Shown in pieces: positions 1 through 7,794 of a stretch of 51,916 nucleotides of DNA. Numbering within the stretch: the stretch's first letter is position 1; the number at the start of each line of letters is the position of its first letter. Source of the stretch: DATARH01 sp035935235 (GTDB lineage: Bacteria; Pseudomonadota; Alphaproteobacteria; ATCC43930; CGMCC-115725); NCBI GenBank assembly GCA_035935235.1, contig DASYXG010000262.1, positions 1-51,916 of the forward strand. Reading direction: 5' to 3'. The notes beneath the pieces were generated by a model. It did not search any database, had not been told where the DNA came from, and saw nothing but the letters and a program-made list of their open reading frames with translations. Made by a program: the position numbers and the translations under genes.

Positions 1-848
1 TGCGTCAGCCAGGTCAGTTTCTTGCGGCGGCGGATAATGCCCCACCAATTCGCCACGATGCGGGCGAACCGCTCCTGAAACGTCGCGAGCTCGTGACCTT
101 CGCCGCCGTAAAGGGCGATGCCCTCCGCGTTCTCGCGCAAGCGCACCAAGCTGAAGCGGAAATCGGCCTCGTAGCGTTGCTGGTCGAATATCAACCGCAT
201 CAGCGGACGGCCGACCCAATGCGTCAGCCAGGTACCGACCGCAGCGTAAAGAAAGGCCGTGATGACGAGATAACCCGGGATGTCGATATGCGCATCGCCG
301 CCGAGCGGGATCGTCAATATCCCGGAAAGCGTCCACAGGATGAGCAGAAACGAGCCAAGGGTGACGACGGCGTTCAACAAGCCGAGCGAGAGCGTGAGGG
401 TATATTCGGTAAACTGGCTGAGATCCTCGGCGATGCGTTGGTCCGGGTTGTCCGTCGCCTGACGGTCAAGTTCCATGTGGTAATAAGCTCGGTCATCGAG
501 CCAGCCGCGCAGGAACTGGCTCGTCATCCATCGCCGCCAACGGATTTCCAATATCTGCCGCAAGTAGAGTCGATAGACTGAGGCCACGACGCTGGCGGTC
601 GCCAGCAACATGAACACGACGGCCTGCCACCAAAACGCCGCGGCGTCGTATTTCTGAAGCGCGTCGTAAGCGTTATTATACCATAGGTTGAATCTAACAG
701 TGAGCCAAACAGAGAACAGCGTGAGCCCGACAACCCCGGTGAGCAGTCCGGCCGCGACCCATTTCTCCTCAGATCGCCAATATGGCCAGGCGAGGCTGCA
801 CGCCTCGCGCAGGAACACGAGCTTGCTCAGCGTCGCTCTCACCCTCAT
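1..848 (-). CDS. SbmA/YddA-type ABC transporter, N-terminal part (cut by window edge)
   Basis: This is the N-terminal 282 residues of an inner-membrane exporter; the rest lies beyond base 1. I translated it by hand because no stop codon is present in the window. Four hydrophobic stretches are visible (about residues 24-47, 65-90, 142-172 and 182-205). The segment DRQATDNPDQRIAEDL at about residue 130 is characteristic of the ABC_membrane_2/SbmA-BacA superfamily (COG4178), whose members move peptides, B12 or lipids. The expected C-terminal ATPase domain is outside the window. The ATG at 846-848 has a good GAGGAG ribosome site. The gene is divergent from mmcB with about 29 bp between the start codons. 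The substrate cannot be told from this fragment. Confidence 0.8.
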   Translation of the reverse strand, partial: MRVRATLSKLVFLREACSLAWPYWRSEEKWVAAGLLTGVVGLTLFSVWLTVRFNLWYNNAYDALQKYDAAAFWWQAVVFMLLATASVVASVYRLYLRQILEIRWRRWMTSQFLRGWLDDRAYYHMELDRQATDNPDQRIAEDLSQFTEYTLTLSLGLLNAVVTLGSFLLILWTLSGILTIPLGGDAHIDIPGYLVITAFLYAAVGTWLTHWVGRPLMRLIFDQQRYEADFRFSLVRLRENAEGIALYGGEGHELATFQERFARIVANWWGIIRRRKKLTWLT

Positions 849-877
849 TCAGTCTCACTCCTCAAGTTAGGCGGTCG

Positions 878-1420
878 ATGCCCAGCCGTCCCAACCTGCC
901 CGTTGCTAAGCCCGTCGCCGACCTGGCCGATGTTGGCCCGGCCGCGAAGCTCTTGGCGCGCGGCACCTGCCGCGCGCTCGAGCAACTCGGCTACGCCACC
1001 CTGCTCGAATTCCCGCTCGCCAATGGGCGCCGCGCGGACATTCTTGCCCTGAGCCGCGGCGGCAATTTGATTATCGTCGAGATCAAGAGCTCAGTCGCCG
1101 ATTTCCGTGCCGATCGCAAATGGCGCGATTATCGCGAATTCGCTGATCGTTTCTATTTTGCCATCCCGCGCGGTTTTCCGATGACGCTCATCCCCGAGGA
1201 ATGTGGCCTCATAGTGGCGGATGCTTTCGCCGCCGCGGTGATCCGCGACGGCGCGGGCGGTAGGCTGGTCCCCGGACGGCGCAAAGCCCTCACGCTACGC
1301 TTTGCTCTGACCGCCGCGGCGCGCCTGCGGCTCCATCTCGACCCGCAAGGCGGTTCCGGTCTCTTCCGAACGCGACGCGCTCGCCAGGATGGCGGAGAGC
1401 TCGCCAGCGGAAGCGACTGA
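878..1420 (+). CDS. mmcB: MmcB family DNA repair protein
   Basis: A 180-residue protein of the MmcB family (formerly DUF1052), a restriction-nuclease-like fold found in Alphaproteobacteria and, in Caulobacter, tied to the ImuABC damage-tolerance system. The diagnostic stretch is YATLLEFPLANGRRADILAL followed by IIVEIKSSVADFRADRKW, which carries the D...E-x-K residues of a PD-(D/E)xK-type core. I chose the ATG at 878; the open frame extends upstream to 782 but those 32 codons do not resemble the family and overlap the divergent transporter start. The last roughly 20 residues (after HLDPQG) look like read-through tail and overlap the 3' end of the convergent heptose kinase gene by 126 bases. 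The exact role here is inferred from family only. Confidence 0.85.
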   Translation: MPSRPNLPVAKPVADLADVGPAAKLLARGTCRALEQLGYATLLEFPLANGRRADILALSRGGNLIIVEIKSSVADFRADRKWRDYREFADRFYFAIPRGFPMTLIPEECGLIVADAFAAAVIRDGAGGRLVPGRRKALTLRFALTAAARLRLHLDPQGGSGLFRTRRARQDGGELASGSD

Positions 1421-2356
1421 CGTCCCGCTTTTTGCCCCGGCGATACCGGCCGCGAAGGCGGCTAGCTTAGCCGTCGCCGTGAGCGGCAGACCGGCGCCGA
1501 GACCAGCGGCCAGCACCGCCAGTGCGGCGTCTTCGACCCCGCCCGGATCGTGAGCGTCGCCAACCGCGCCGCCGGCGATCGCCATCGCTTCCCGCGGCTC
1601 GACCAGCACCGCCCCGTCGCGGCCGAGCAAAACAAATACCGCGCCGAACCCACAGCGCTCGATCAGTGACCGGGCGGCGGCGGCAACTTCTCCGGCGGTC
1701 GCCACTGGCAGTCCCGTGGCCTGCGCTAGCTCGCGCCGGCTCGGCATCAGCACATCGGCGCCGCGATACCGGATGTGATCGCCGCCTTTCGGTTCGACGA
1801 CGACCTTCGCTCCGGCCTCCTGCGCGGTCTTGATGATTTCGAGTGCGACTCCATCAGCCAGCAGGCCCTTTGCGTAATCGGAGATGGCGACAACCGTGTG
1901 GCTGTTGACCAGTTCTCGCATCAAGCGGATGAGGTCGTCGCGAATGTACGGGCCGAGAGGCGCTGCGCTCTCGCGGTCGACGCGCAGCAGATGCTGGTTG
2001 ACCGCGATAAAGCGGGTCTTAACCGTCGTCACCCGCTGCGGCTGTACCAACACATGGATCTCGGCGCCATCGAGCTCGGCCAGCAGGTTCTCGACCTCCC
2101 GTCCGGTTGAGTCGTTGCCGACAACCGAGATGAAAGACATTCCCACCCCGAGCGCGGCGAGATTGCGCAGCACGTTGCCGGCGCCACCGAGATTTTGGGT
2201 CTCGCTGTCGATCGCCAGCACTGGAACCGGCGCCTCGGGCGACAGCCGATCAGATTGGCCATAGACGTAATGGTCAAGCATCACATCGCCGATGCACAGT
2301 ACCCGCGCGGCGCGCAGGCGGTCGATCAAGGCGAGCAGATCGCCGTCCTGAGGCAT
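1295..2356 (-). CDS. RfaE1/HldA-like heptose-7-phosphate kinase with altered PfkB motif
   Basis: A 353-residue PfkB-fold sugar kinase most like the kinase domain of HldE/RfaE (D-glycero-D-manno-heptose 7-phosphate kinase, an LPS core precursor enzyme). Family marks include LCIGDVMLDHYVYG near the N-terminus, LSPEAPVPVL, NLGGAGNVLRNLAALG and KTRFIAVNQHLLRVDRE. The nucleotidyltransferase half of bifunctional HldE is absent. The C-terminal PfkB signature, normally D-V-T-G-A-G-D, reads D-P-G-G-V-E-D at about residues 270-276: the catalytic Asp remains but the anion-hole Gly is Glu. Activity is therefore uncertain. Start: ATG 2356 overlaps the Smr stop as TGATG; a GTG at 2359 is an alternative. 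The 3' end overlaps mmcB. Confidence 0.75.
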   Translation of the reverse strand: MPQDGDLLALIDRLRAARVLCIGDVMLDHYVYGQSDRLSPEAPVPVLAIDSETQNLGGAGNVLRNLAALGVGMSFISVVGNDSTGREVENLLAELDGAEIHVLVQPQRVTTVKTRFIAVNQHLLRVDRESAAPLGPYIRDDLIRLMRELVNSHTVVAISDYAKGLLADGVALEIIKTAQEAGAKVVVEPKGGDHIRYRGADVLMPSRRELAQATGLPVATAGEVAAAARSLIERCGFGAVFVLLGRDGAVLVEPREAMAIAGGAVGDAHDPGGVEDAALAVLAAGLGAGLPLTATAKLAAFAAGIAGAKSGTSVASAGELSAILASASRSEETGTALRVEMEPQARRGGQSKA

Positions 2357-2877
2357 CACCGGTCCGAAATTGACGCGTTGCGGCGCAGCATAATGTAAAG
2401 CGCCCCGGCACCGCCATCCCGTGGCTGTGCCGTCGCGATCGCCTGCAAATGCGGACGGAGCTCAGCCTCGTCAAGCCAACGGGGAACCGCTGCCTTAAGA
2501 ACCCCGCCGCCGAGCCGGCCCCGGCCAGTAATAACCAGAACGCACCGCTTGCCGCCCGCGCGCGCCGCTCGGATGAAGCCGAGGAGCACACGATGCGCCT
2601 CGTCCTGTGTCATTCCGTGCAGGTCAAGCCGCGCGTCAATCCTGTGCTGGCCGCGTTTCAACCGCGTCGCATTGGCGCGATCGATGCCGCTGAATCGATC
2701 GAGTGCGATCGCATGCGGCGCCGTGTCTCCGCGCGAAACAGCGCGTGGAACGGGCAGCCGCTGTTGCGAGAGCGGTTGCGGTCCGAGTCGCGGACGAGGC
2801 GCCAGCGGCTTGACGTCGCGTGTTTCCCGCTGCCATAGCGACGCGTCGCTATTTGCACTCGTCCGCCGCGACATCAT
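2356..2877 (-). CDS. Smr-domain protein
   Basis: A 173-residue protein with a basic, low-complexity N-terminal half and a C-terminal Smr domain. The Smr signature is visible: a DLHG motif in LDLHGMTQDEAHRVLLGFI and the ITGRG loop about 35 residues later, then GGVLKAAVPRWL. Smr domains bind or nick nucleic acids; in bacteria, stand-alone Smr proteins have been linked to RNA or ribosome surveillance. Start choice is soft: TTG 2880, ATG 2877 and ATG 2874 are consecutive in frame. It overlaps the end of lutC by about 29 bases and hands over to the heptose kinase by TGATG, so it is co-transcribed with both. In many Alphaproteobacteria it sits next to timA and mltA. Confidence 0.85.
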   Translation of the reverse strand: MMSRRTSANSDASLWQRETRDVKPLAPRPRLGPQPLSQQRLPVPRAVSRGDTAPHAIALDRFSGIDRANATRLKRGQHRIDARLDLHGMTQDEAHRVLLGFIRAARAGGKRCVLVITGRGRLGGGVLKAAVPRWLDEAELRPHLQAIATAQPRDGGAGALYIMLRRNASISDR

Positions 2878-3553
2878 CAACCAAGATCACGTGAAGCCGC
2901 CGCGGCCCGTGCGCGCCCAATTGTATTTTTTGCTCTATGTCGCCGGTTCGTGACGGACCGGTGATGAAATTGACCGCGCGCGGCAACGCCTGCGGCCCAC
3001 CCCCCGGACGTTGGCGCAATAAGTCCCAGCCCTCTTCATAGCCGGCAACCACTTGGTGCGCGCGCAGCACAACGATATGCGTATCGGGCAAGAAGTTAAG
3101 TGTCGTTGGCGTTGCCTCACCCGAAACCAGCATAAGCGTCCCCGTCTCGGCGATTGCCGCGAGGCACGGAGTGAGCGATACCGCGTCGCCTGGCTCGGCC
3201 TTGCCGGGCCGGATGTTCAGCAGCGGGCGTTCGCGCCAGGGAAGCGCATCAAGGCTGGCATCGGGCGCCATTCTGAGCTCGGCCGGCAGGTTTTCCGCGG
3301 CGAGATAGCGCGCCACCTCACCAGGAATATCAATATCTTTAGCAACGCGCGCGACCGTGGTCTGCACCGCCTCGGACATGGCGACAAAAAGGTCGATTCG
3401 GGCCGCTTTTTCAAGCGTGGTGGCGCGAGCCGGGATCAGGTTGCGGCGATGCTCGGCAATACGAGCCGCGACCTCGTCCGCAGCGTCGCCGGTGAGCGCG
3501 CCGCGGCCCAACCCTCTTCGGATGCGGTCTAAGATATCGTCGCGAGCGCTCAT
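2849..3553 (-). CDS. lutC: LutC/YkgG-type lactate utilization protein C
   Basis: A 234-residue member of the LUD-domain family (LutC/YkgG), third component of the LutABC iron-sulfur L-lactate dehydrogenase complex that oxidises lactate to pyruvate. The family core is visible: an N-terminal helical region starting MSARDDILDRIRRGL, then GDAVSLTPCLAAIAETGTL, PTTLNFLPDTHIVVL and a C-terminal NFITGPSRTGDIEQKIQLGAHGP segment (the S-R-T-x-D-I-E signature of LUD proteins). The ATG at 3553 overlaps the lutB stop as ATGA, so the open frame up to 3580 is not used. It is the last lut gene, followed by smr. Function is assigned from the complete three-gene set. Confidence 0.9.
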   Translation of the reverse strand: MSARDDILDRIRRGLGRGALTGDAADEVAARIAEHRRNLIPARATTLEKAARIDLFVAMSEAVQTTVARVAKDIDIPGEVARYLAAENLPAELRMAPDASLDALPWRERPLLNIRPGKAEPGDAVSLTPCLAAIAETGTLMLVSGEATPTTLNFLPDTHIVVLRAHQVVAGYEEGWDLLRQRPGGGPQALPRAVNFITGPSRTGDIEQKIQLGAHGPRRLHVILVDDVAADECK

Positions 3554-4974
3554 CGTTTTTCGCGCTGTCGTTCCGCCCACAGCGCGTGAAAGCTGCGGCC
3601 CTCGGGCGCCGGCATGTCGCGGATCTCAGTCCAACCTCCGGCCAGCGGTATCGCGCGAAACCGACCGCGGCTCTTCCCGAGCCAGCCCAGCAGTCGGGCC
3701 TTTATCGCGACCAATGCGTGATACAGTTCCGGGCGGAGCGCGACCCAGGTCCAGAGTTTGAGCCTGCCGCGATATGCCGAGGCGACCTGGCGTTGTACAA
3801 ATTGCCGCTCGCGCCAATGCCGCATCATCCGCGGTAGCGGAATTTTCACCGGGCAGACGCTCTCGCAGCGGCCGCAAAAGCTCGATGCATTGGGTAGGTG
3901 GCCAGCCTCGGCGATGCCAATCAGCGCCGGGGTCAGCACTGCGCCCATTGGGCCGGGATAGACCCAGCCATAGGCGTGGCCGCCGATCGCGGTGTAGACC
4001 GGGCAATGGTTGAGGCAGGCGGCACAACGAAGGCATCGCAACATTTCTTGGAACTCGCCGCCGATCATCGCGCTGCGCCCGTTGTCGACGAGCACGACGT
4101 GGTACTGTTCGGGTCCGTCGAGATCCCCCGGCCGCCGCGGGCCGGTCGACATCGTCGTGTAGGAGGAAAACTCCTGGCCAGTGGCCGAGCGAGCCAGCAG
4201 ACGCAGGAGCGTCGCCGCGTCCTCAAGCGTCGGCACGATTTTTTCCAGGCTTGCGACGACAATATGGACCTTTGGTAAGGTCTGCGTCAGGTCGCCATTC
4301 CCCTCATTGGTGACGATGATGCTCGAGCCGGTCTCGGCGACCAGGAAATTGGCGCCGGTGATACCGACATCGGCGGCGAGAAATTGCGGGCGCAGGATTG
4401 CGCGCGCTTCGGCGCAGAGCTGCGGCGCCTCGGCGATGATGCGCGCCGGGTCGAGATCGGCGTGCGCGGCGCGGAAAGCTTGCTCGACCTGCTCCTTCAT
4501 CAGATGGATTGCCGGCGCGATGATGTGGCTCGGCGGCTCCTGGCGAAGCTGGATGATGTATTCGCCCAGATCGGTCTCGATCGGGGTGATGCCGTTCCTT
4601 TCGAGGTGACCGTTAAGCGCGATTTCCTCCGCCACCATCGATTTGCCCTTGGTGACAACCTTCGCATCAACCGAGCGGCAGATGTCGAGGACCGTCGCGC
4701 GCGCCTCGGCTGCATCGCGCGCCCAATGCACGACCCCGCCCGAAGCCGTCACATTCTTCTCGTAAAGCTCCAGATAGTAGTCGAGATGCGCGATGGTATG
4801 GTCCTTGATCGACTTACCTTCGTCGCGAAGCGCCTCGAACTCAGGTAGTCGCGCGACCGCCTCGGCGCGGCGCGCGGGAAAGCCCGCGCCCGCGATACCG
4901 AGCGCTCGCCGCAGCACTGGATTGGCGAGACCGGTATGGGCGTTCTCGATAAAGGCGCGGCTGGTCGGGTCCAT
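3550..4974 (-). CDS. lutB: LutB/YkgF-type iron-sulfur lactate utilization protein B
   Basis: A 474-residue iron-sulfur subunit of the LutABC lactate-oxidising complex. The N-terminal LUD domain is followed by two ferredoxin-type 4Fe-4S motifs: CLRCAACLNHCP at about residue 312 and CGRCESVCP at about residue 365, the order usual in LutB. The C-terminus is the usual short helical DUF3390-like tail. ATG 4974 overlaps the lutA stop (TGATG); TTG 4977 is a weaker alternative. Translational coupling on both sides (TGATG with lutA, ATGA with lutC) makes this a tight three-gene operon. The electron acceptor is not shown by the sequence; quinone is likely in relatives. Confidence 0.92.
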   Translation of the reverse strand: MDPTSRAFIENAHTGLANPVLRRALGIAGAGFPARRAEAVARLPEFEALRDEGKSIKDHTIAHLDYYLELYEKNVTASGGVVHWARDAAEARATVLDICRSVDAKVVTKGKSMVAEEIALNGHLERNGITPIETDLGEYIIQLRQEPPSHIIAPAIHLMKEQVEQAFRAAHADLDPARIIAEAPQLCAEARAILRPQFLAADVGITGANFLVAETGSSIIVTNEGNGDLTQTLPKVHIVVASLEKIVPTLEDAATLLRLLARSATGQEFSSYTTMSTGPRRPGDLDGPEQYHVVLVDNGRSAMIGGEFQEMLRCLRCAACLNHCPVYTAIGGHAYGWVYPGPMGAVLTPALIGIAEAGHLPNASSFCGRCESVCPVKIPLPRMMRHWRERQFVQRQVASAYRGRLKLWTWVALRPELYHALVAIKARLLGWLGKSRGRFRAIPLAGGWTEIRDMPAPEGRSFHALWAERQREKR

Positions 4975-5744
4975 CAATCATTCCGCGGCGCGCCGATCGG
5001 CGGCACCGTCTCGGTCACGCCGGCAAGCACCTCCGCAACGTGGCGGGTATCGATCCTGCTGCCCACACGTGACGCCCGCCCGGCGATCTGTAGCAAGCAG
5101 CCAAGATCCCCGGCAAGCACGCAATCCGCACCCGTCGCCGAGATGTCGGCGATCTTGTCGCTCGCCATCTTGCCTGAGATTTCCGGATATTTGACCGCAA
5201 AGGTGCCACCAAAGCCGCAGCAGATTTCGGCTCCGGGTAATTCCTTGAGGACGAGACCCTTGACCGAGGCGAGCAATTGGCGCGGCTGCGCTTTGACCCC
5301 GAGCTCGCGCAGCCCGGAACACGAATCGTGATAGGTTGCCGATCCCACGCAGGTCGCCGATACACTTTTCACACCGCACACGTCGACCAAAAACGACACC
5401 AGTTCCCATGTCCGCGCCGCCAGCTCTGCAGCCTTAGCGAGCATCGCGGGTTCATCGGCGAAAAGCTCGGGGTAGTGCACCTTGACCATTCCCGCGCAGG
5501 ACCCCGACGGCGCGACGACATAATCGAAGCCGATGAAAGCCTCGATGACTTGGCGGGCGATGGCCTTGGCGTCGTCCTTGTCGCCCGAATTATAGGCTGG
5601 TTGGCCGCAGCAGGTCTGAGCGCGCGGCACCGCCACGGTGCATCCAGCGTCTTCGAGAAGCCTCGCCGCGGCGAAGCCGATGCTCGGCCGGAACAAATCA
5701 ACGAGGCAGGTCACCAATAGCGCGACCCGCACCTGCTCGCTCAT
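4974..5744 (-). CDS. lutA: LutA/YkgE-type lactate utilization protein A (CCG domains)
   Basis: A 256-residue protein with two cysteine-rich CCG domains, as in LutA/YkgE, GlcF and heterodisulfide reductase subunits. The first, TCCGQPAYNSG, lies at about residues 44-54 and the second, ICCGFGGTF, at about residue 175; these ligate the unusual iron-sulfur clusters or active site of the family. It is the first gene of lutABC, so the operon promoter should lie in or before the short gap behind timA (only 15 bases separate the timA stop from this ATG), meaning transcription may begin upstream of timA. No regulator (LldR/LutR) is adjacent. Confidence 0.9.
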   Translation of the reverse strand: MSEQVRVALLVTCLVDLFRPSIGFAAARLLEDAGCTVAVPRAQTCCGQPAYNSGDKDDAKAIARQVIEAFIGFDYVVAPSGSCAGMVKVHYPELFADEPAMLAKAAELAARTWELVSFLVDVCGVKSVSATCVGSATYHDSCSGLRELGVKAQPRQLLASVKGLVLKELPGAEICCGFGGTFAVKYPEISGKMASDKIADISATGADCVLAGDLGCLLQIAGRASRVGSRIDTRHVAEVLAGVTETVPPIGAPRND

Positions 5745-5759
5745 TTATCGCGTGGCCGG

Positions 5760-6431
5760 TCAGTTGCCGCCGGTGGCAACAAGCAGCCAGTTTGGATCGG
5801 ACGATCTCGTATCGCGGGCGAACGTCCAGAAATCGGTCTTTTCGACTGGGTTCTGCGGGTCGCCGTCGACCACGCTGCCGTCATGCGCCCGCAGCACGTG
5901 GATTTGCTGCGAAACCAACTTGACCGTCACCCGCGCCGAGTCTCCATCAACCCCCGCCTCTACAATATCGATATCGCCAATTTTGTTGATCCGTGTTTCC
6001 AACGTTTCGCCGGCCGCCTCGCGCTCGCCGATCGCTTCGGCGAAAGGTTTGTATACGTCGTCGCTCAACAGTGAGCGCAACTTCATTTTGTCGCCGGCGG
6101 CAAACGCGCCGAGAATCCATTCGAACGCCGCCCGCGCGCCGTCGAGGAACCGCGTGGCTTCAAACCCCGAATCGGCGGCGGCAATCTGCGCCAGACCGTT
6201 GGCGACCGCACCTGCGGGAGCAGCCGCCGGCAGCGGAGGCCCGGCAACCGCTGGAGCCGGGCGCTGGCCAAGCGTTACCACCTTGTCGCTCGTCGTCGCG
6301 GGCTCACGCAGATATTCGCGCCGCCGCTCATTGCCGGTGCGTCGGCCGAGAACGCTGCGCAGCCGAAGCACGAGGAATGCCGCGACCATCGCGAATAAAA
6401 TGATGTCGAAATAGTGCGGCAAGTCGCCCAT
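5760..6431 (-). CDS. timA: Tim44/TimA domain protein
   Basis: A 223-residue membrane-anchored protein of the Tim44-like family, called TimA in Alphaproteobacteria and related to the mitochondrial import component Tim44. It has one N-terminal membrane segment (FDIILFAMVAAFLVLRL, residues 8-24), an Ala/Pro-rich linker with RREYLREPATTSDKVVTL, and a C-terminal Tim44 domain (about 95-223) with FLDGARAAFEWILGAFAAGD and a final FWTFARD segment. It is divergent from secB across a 178-base gap, the arrangement seen in Caulobacter and many relatives. Its precise bacterial role is not settled; membrane protein handling is inferred. Confidence 0.9.
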   Translation of the reverse strand: MGDLPHYFDIILFAMVAAFLVLRLRSVLGRRTGNERRREYLREPATTSDKVVTLGQRPAPAVAGPPLPAAAPAGAVANGLAQIAAADSGFEATRFLDGARAAFEWILGAFAAGDKMKLRSLLSDDVYKPFAEAIGEREAAGETLETRINKIGDIDIVEAGVDGDSARVTVKLVSQQIHVLRAHDGSVVDGDPQNPVEKTDFWTFARDTRSSDPNWLLVATGGN

Positions 6432-6609
6432 CGCCTCCGCCGTCTTCCACGTGCCCCGACGCTAAGCCGCATCGCTCACCTAGACTAGATAAGGGATCGG
6501 CGGCCCCCGAACAAGCTTACCTCGTGTTGCGGGGTGGTGAACCTGCCGTTGAAGCCAAGCCGCGATCCGTGTAAGCCGGGTGGCGGCACGGCGATCAACG
6601 AGGCAAATC
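6432..6609. promoter_or_regulatory. timA-secB divergent intergenic region
   Basis: This 178-base gap separates the divergent starts of timA (minus) and secB (plus), so it must hold promoters for both. I see no clear -35/-10 pair, operator palindrome or terminator that I would defend. The secB start is preceded by CGAGGC, a modest ribosome site. Confidence 0.4.
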
Positions 6610-7107
6610 ATGGTTCAGACGACAAACGGTAACGATCTGCAAACGCCGCCCGCCGGGCCCCCGCAAAGCGGGCAGCAGCTCTTTGTCAACGCGCAATACA
6701 TTAAAGACCTCTCCTTCGAGAACCCGCGCGCACCGCATAGCCTGACGCAGCAAACCAGCGCCCCGGCTGTCGAAATCAACGTCGACGTCAAGGCACATAA
6801 TCTCAATCCCGAGACGTACGAGGTCGTGTTAACCGTGAACGCGAGCGCCAAGATCGGCAACGACTCACTATTCATCGTCGAACTTGCTTACGGTGCCGTG
6901 GTGACAGCGCGCAATCTGCCGCAAGAGATGTTGCCCGCGGCATTGCTCGTCGAAATACCGCGCCTAATGTTCCCCTTCGCCCGCAATATCATCGCGGACG
7001 CGACACGTGACGGCGGATTTCCGCCGCTGATGATCAACCCGATCGATTTTACCGAACTGCTGCGCCGCAATCAGGGACAGCCTCCGCTGGCCGGCACGCC
7101 TGCCTGA
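6610..7107 (+). CDS. secB: Protein-export chaperone SecB
   Basis: A 165-residue cytosolic chaperone that keeps preproteins unfolded and delivers them to SecA. SecB marks include LFVNAQYIKDLSFENPRAP, VDVKAHNLNPETYEVVLTVNA and the late segment PRLMFPFARNIIADATRDGGFPPLMINPIDF, the most conserved part of the family. I used ATG 6610 rather than the upstream frame start at 6580, because the family begins shortly before the YIKDLSFE motif and this ATG follows CGAGGC. The gene is flanked by divergent timA and convergent dnaQ (6 bases between stops), as in Caulobacter's origin-proximal region. Confidence 0.95.
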   Translation: MVQTTNGNDLQTPPAGPPQSGQQLFVNAQYIKDLSFENPRAPHSLTQQTSAPAVEINVDVKAHNLNPETYEVVLTVNASAKIGNDSLFIVELAYGAVVTARNLPQEMLPAALLVEIPRLMFPFARNIIADATRDGGFPPLMINPIDFTELLRRNQGQPPLAGTPA

Positions 7108-7113
7108 CCCCCT

Positions 7114-7794
7114 TTACCTCTCGCTCACCCATAACGGGTTAGCGATCGATTGCAGCAGCGCGGCGTGCGCGACCAGCTCCTCGGCCGAGGCCGCGTGCGG
7201 ACGCGGCTCGCGCGCCGGCCGGCTCGCCGTCACCTCTGCGAGCGTCGGCGCCGTGGCCTGTCCGACGGCGAAATCGAGCCCAGGCTGGCGGCCACCCAGC
7301 AATTCGACGTAAACCTCAGCCAAGAGACCACAATCGATCTCCGCACCGTGTTTGTCGCGCGCCGATAGATCGATCGAGAAGCGTTTGCACAAGGCGTCCA
7401 GATTCGCCGGAGAACCGGGAAACCGGCGTCGCGCCATCGACAATGTATCGACCGCAGGTGACGCTAGGGCCGGGCGGCCGAGCCGGGCGAGTTCGGCGTT
7501 GAGAAACGCCAAGTCGAACTCGGCGTTGTGGATCACGAGCCGGTCGTCGCCAAGAAAAGCGAGGAGCTCATCGGCCGCCGCCGCGAACGACGGATGGCCG
7601 GCAAGGAATTCGGACGTGAGGCCATGTACCGCGTAGGCGTCGTCCGGCATGTCGCGCTCGGGATTGATGTAGCGGTGAAATTTCCGCCCCGTCGGGACGT
7701 GATGAAACAACTCGATCGCGGCAATTTCGACTATCCGGTGGCCCGCGGTCGGGTCGAGCCCCGTGGTCTCCGTATCGATCACAATTTCGCGCAT
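7114..7794 (-). CDS. dnaQ: DNA polymerase III epsilon subunit (3'-5' proofreading exonuclease)
   Basis: A 226-residue DEDDh exonuclease, the proofreading subunit of the replicative polymerase. Exo I is IDTETTGLD at residues 6-14; Exo II is VIHNAEFDLAFLNAEL at about residue 87; Exo III is DKHGAEIDCGLLAEVY at about residue 147, with the active His and Asp. The C-terminal tail after residue 175 is the flexible region that in E. coli reaches the alpha subunit. The ATG at 7794 follows the family start MREIVIDTETTG; the open frame runs 15 codons further up into coaE. It overlaps the end of coaE by 16 bases, so the two are coupled. Confidence 0.95.
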   Translation of the reverse strand: MREIVIDTETTGLDPTAGHRIVEIAAIELFHHVPTGRKFHRYINPERDMPDDAYAVHGLTSEFLAGHPSFAAAADELLAFLGDDRLVIHNAEFDLAFLNAELARLGRPALASPAVDTLSMARRRFPGSPANLDALCKRFSIDLSARDKHGAEIDCGLLAEVYVELLGGRQPGLDFAVGQATAPTLAEVTASRPAREPRPHAASAEELVAHAALLQSIANPLWVSER

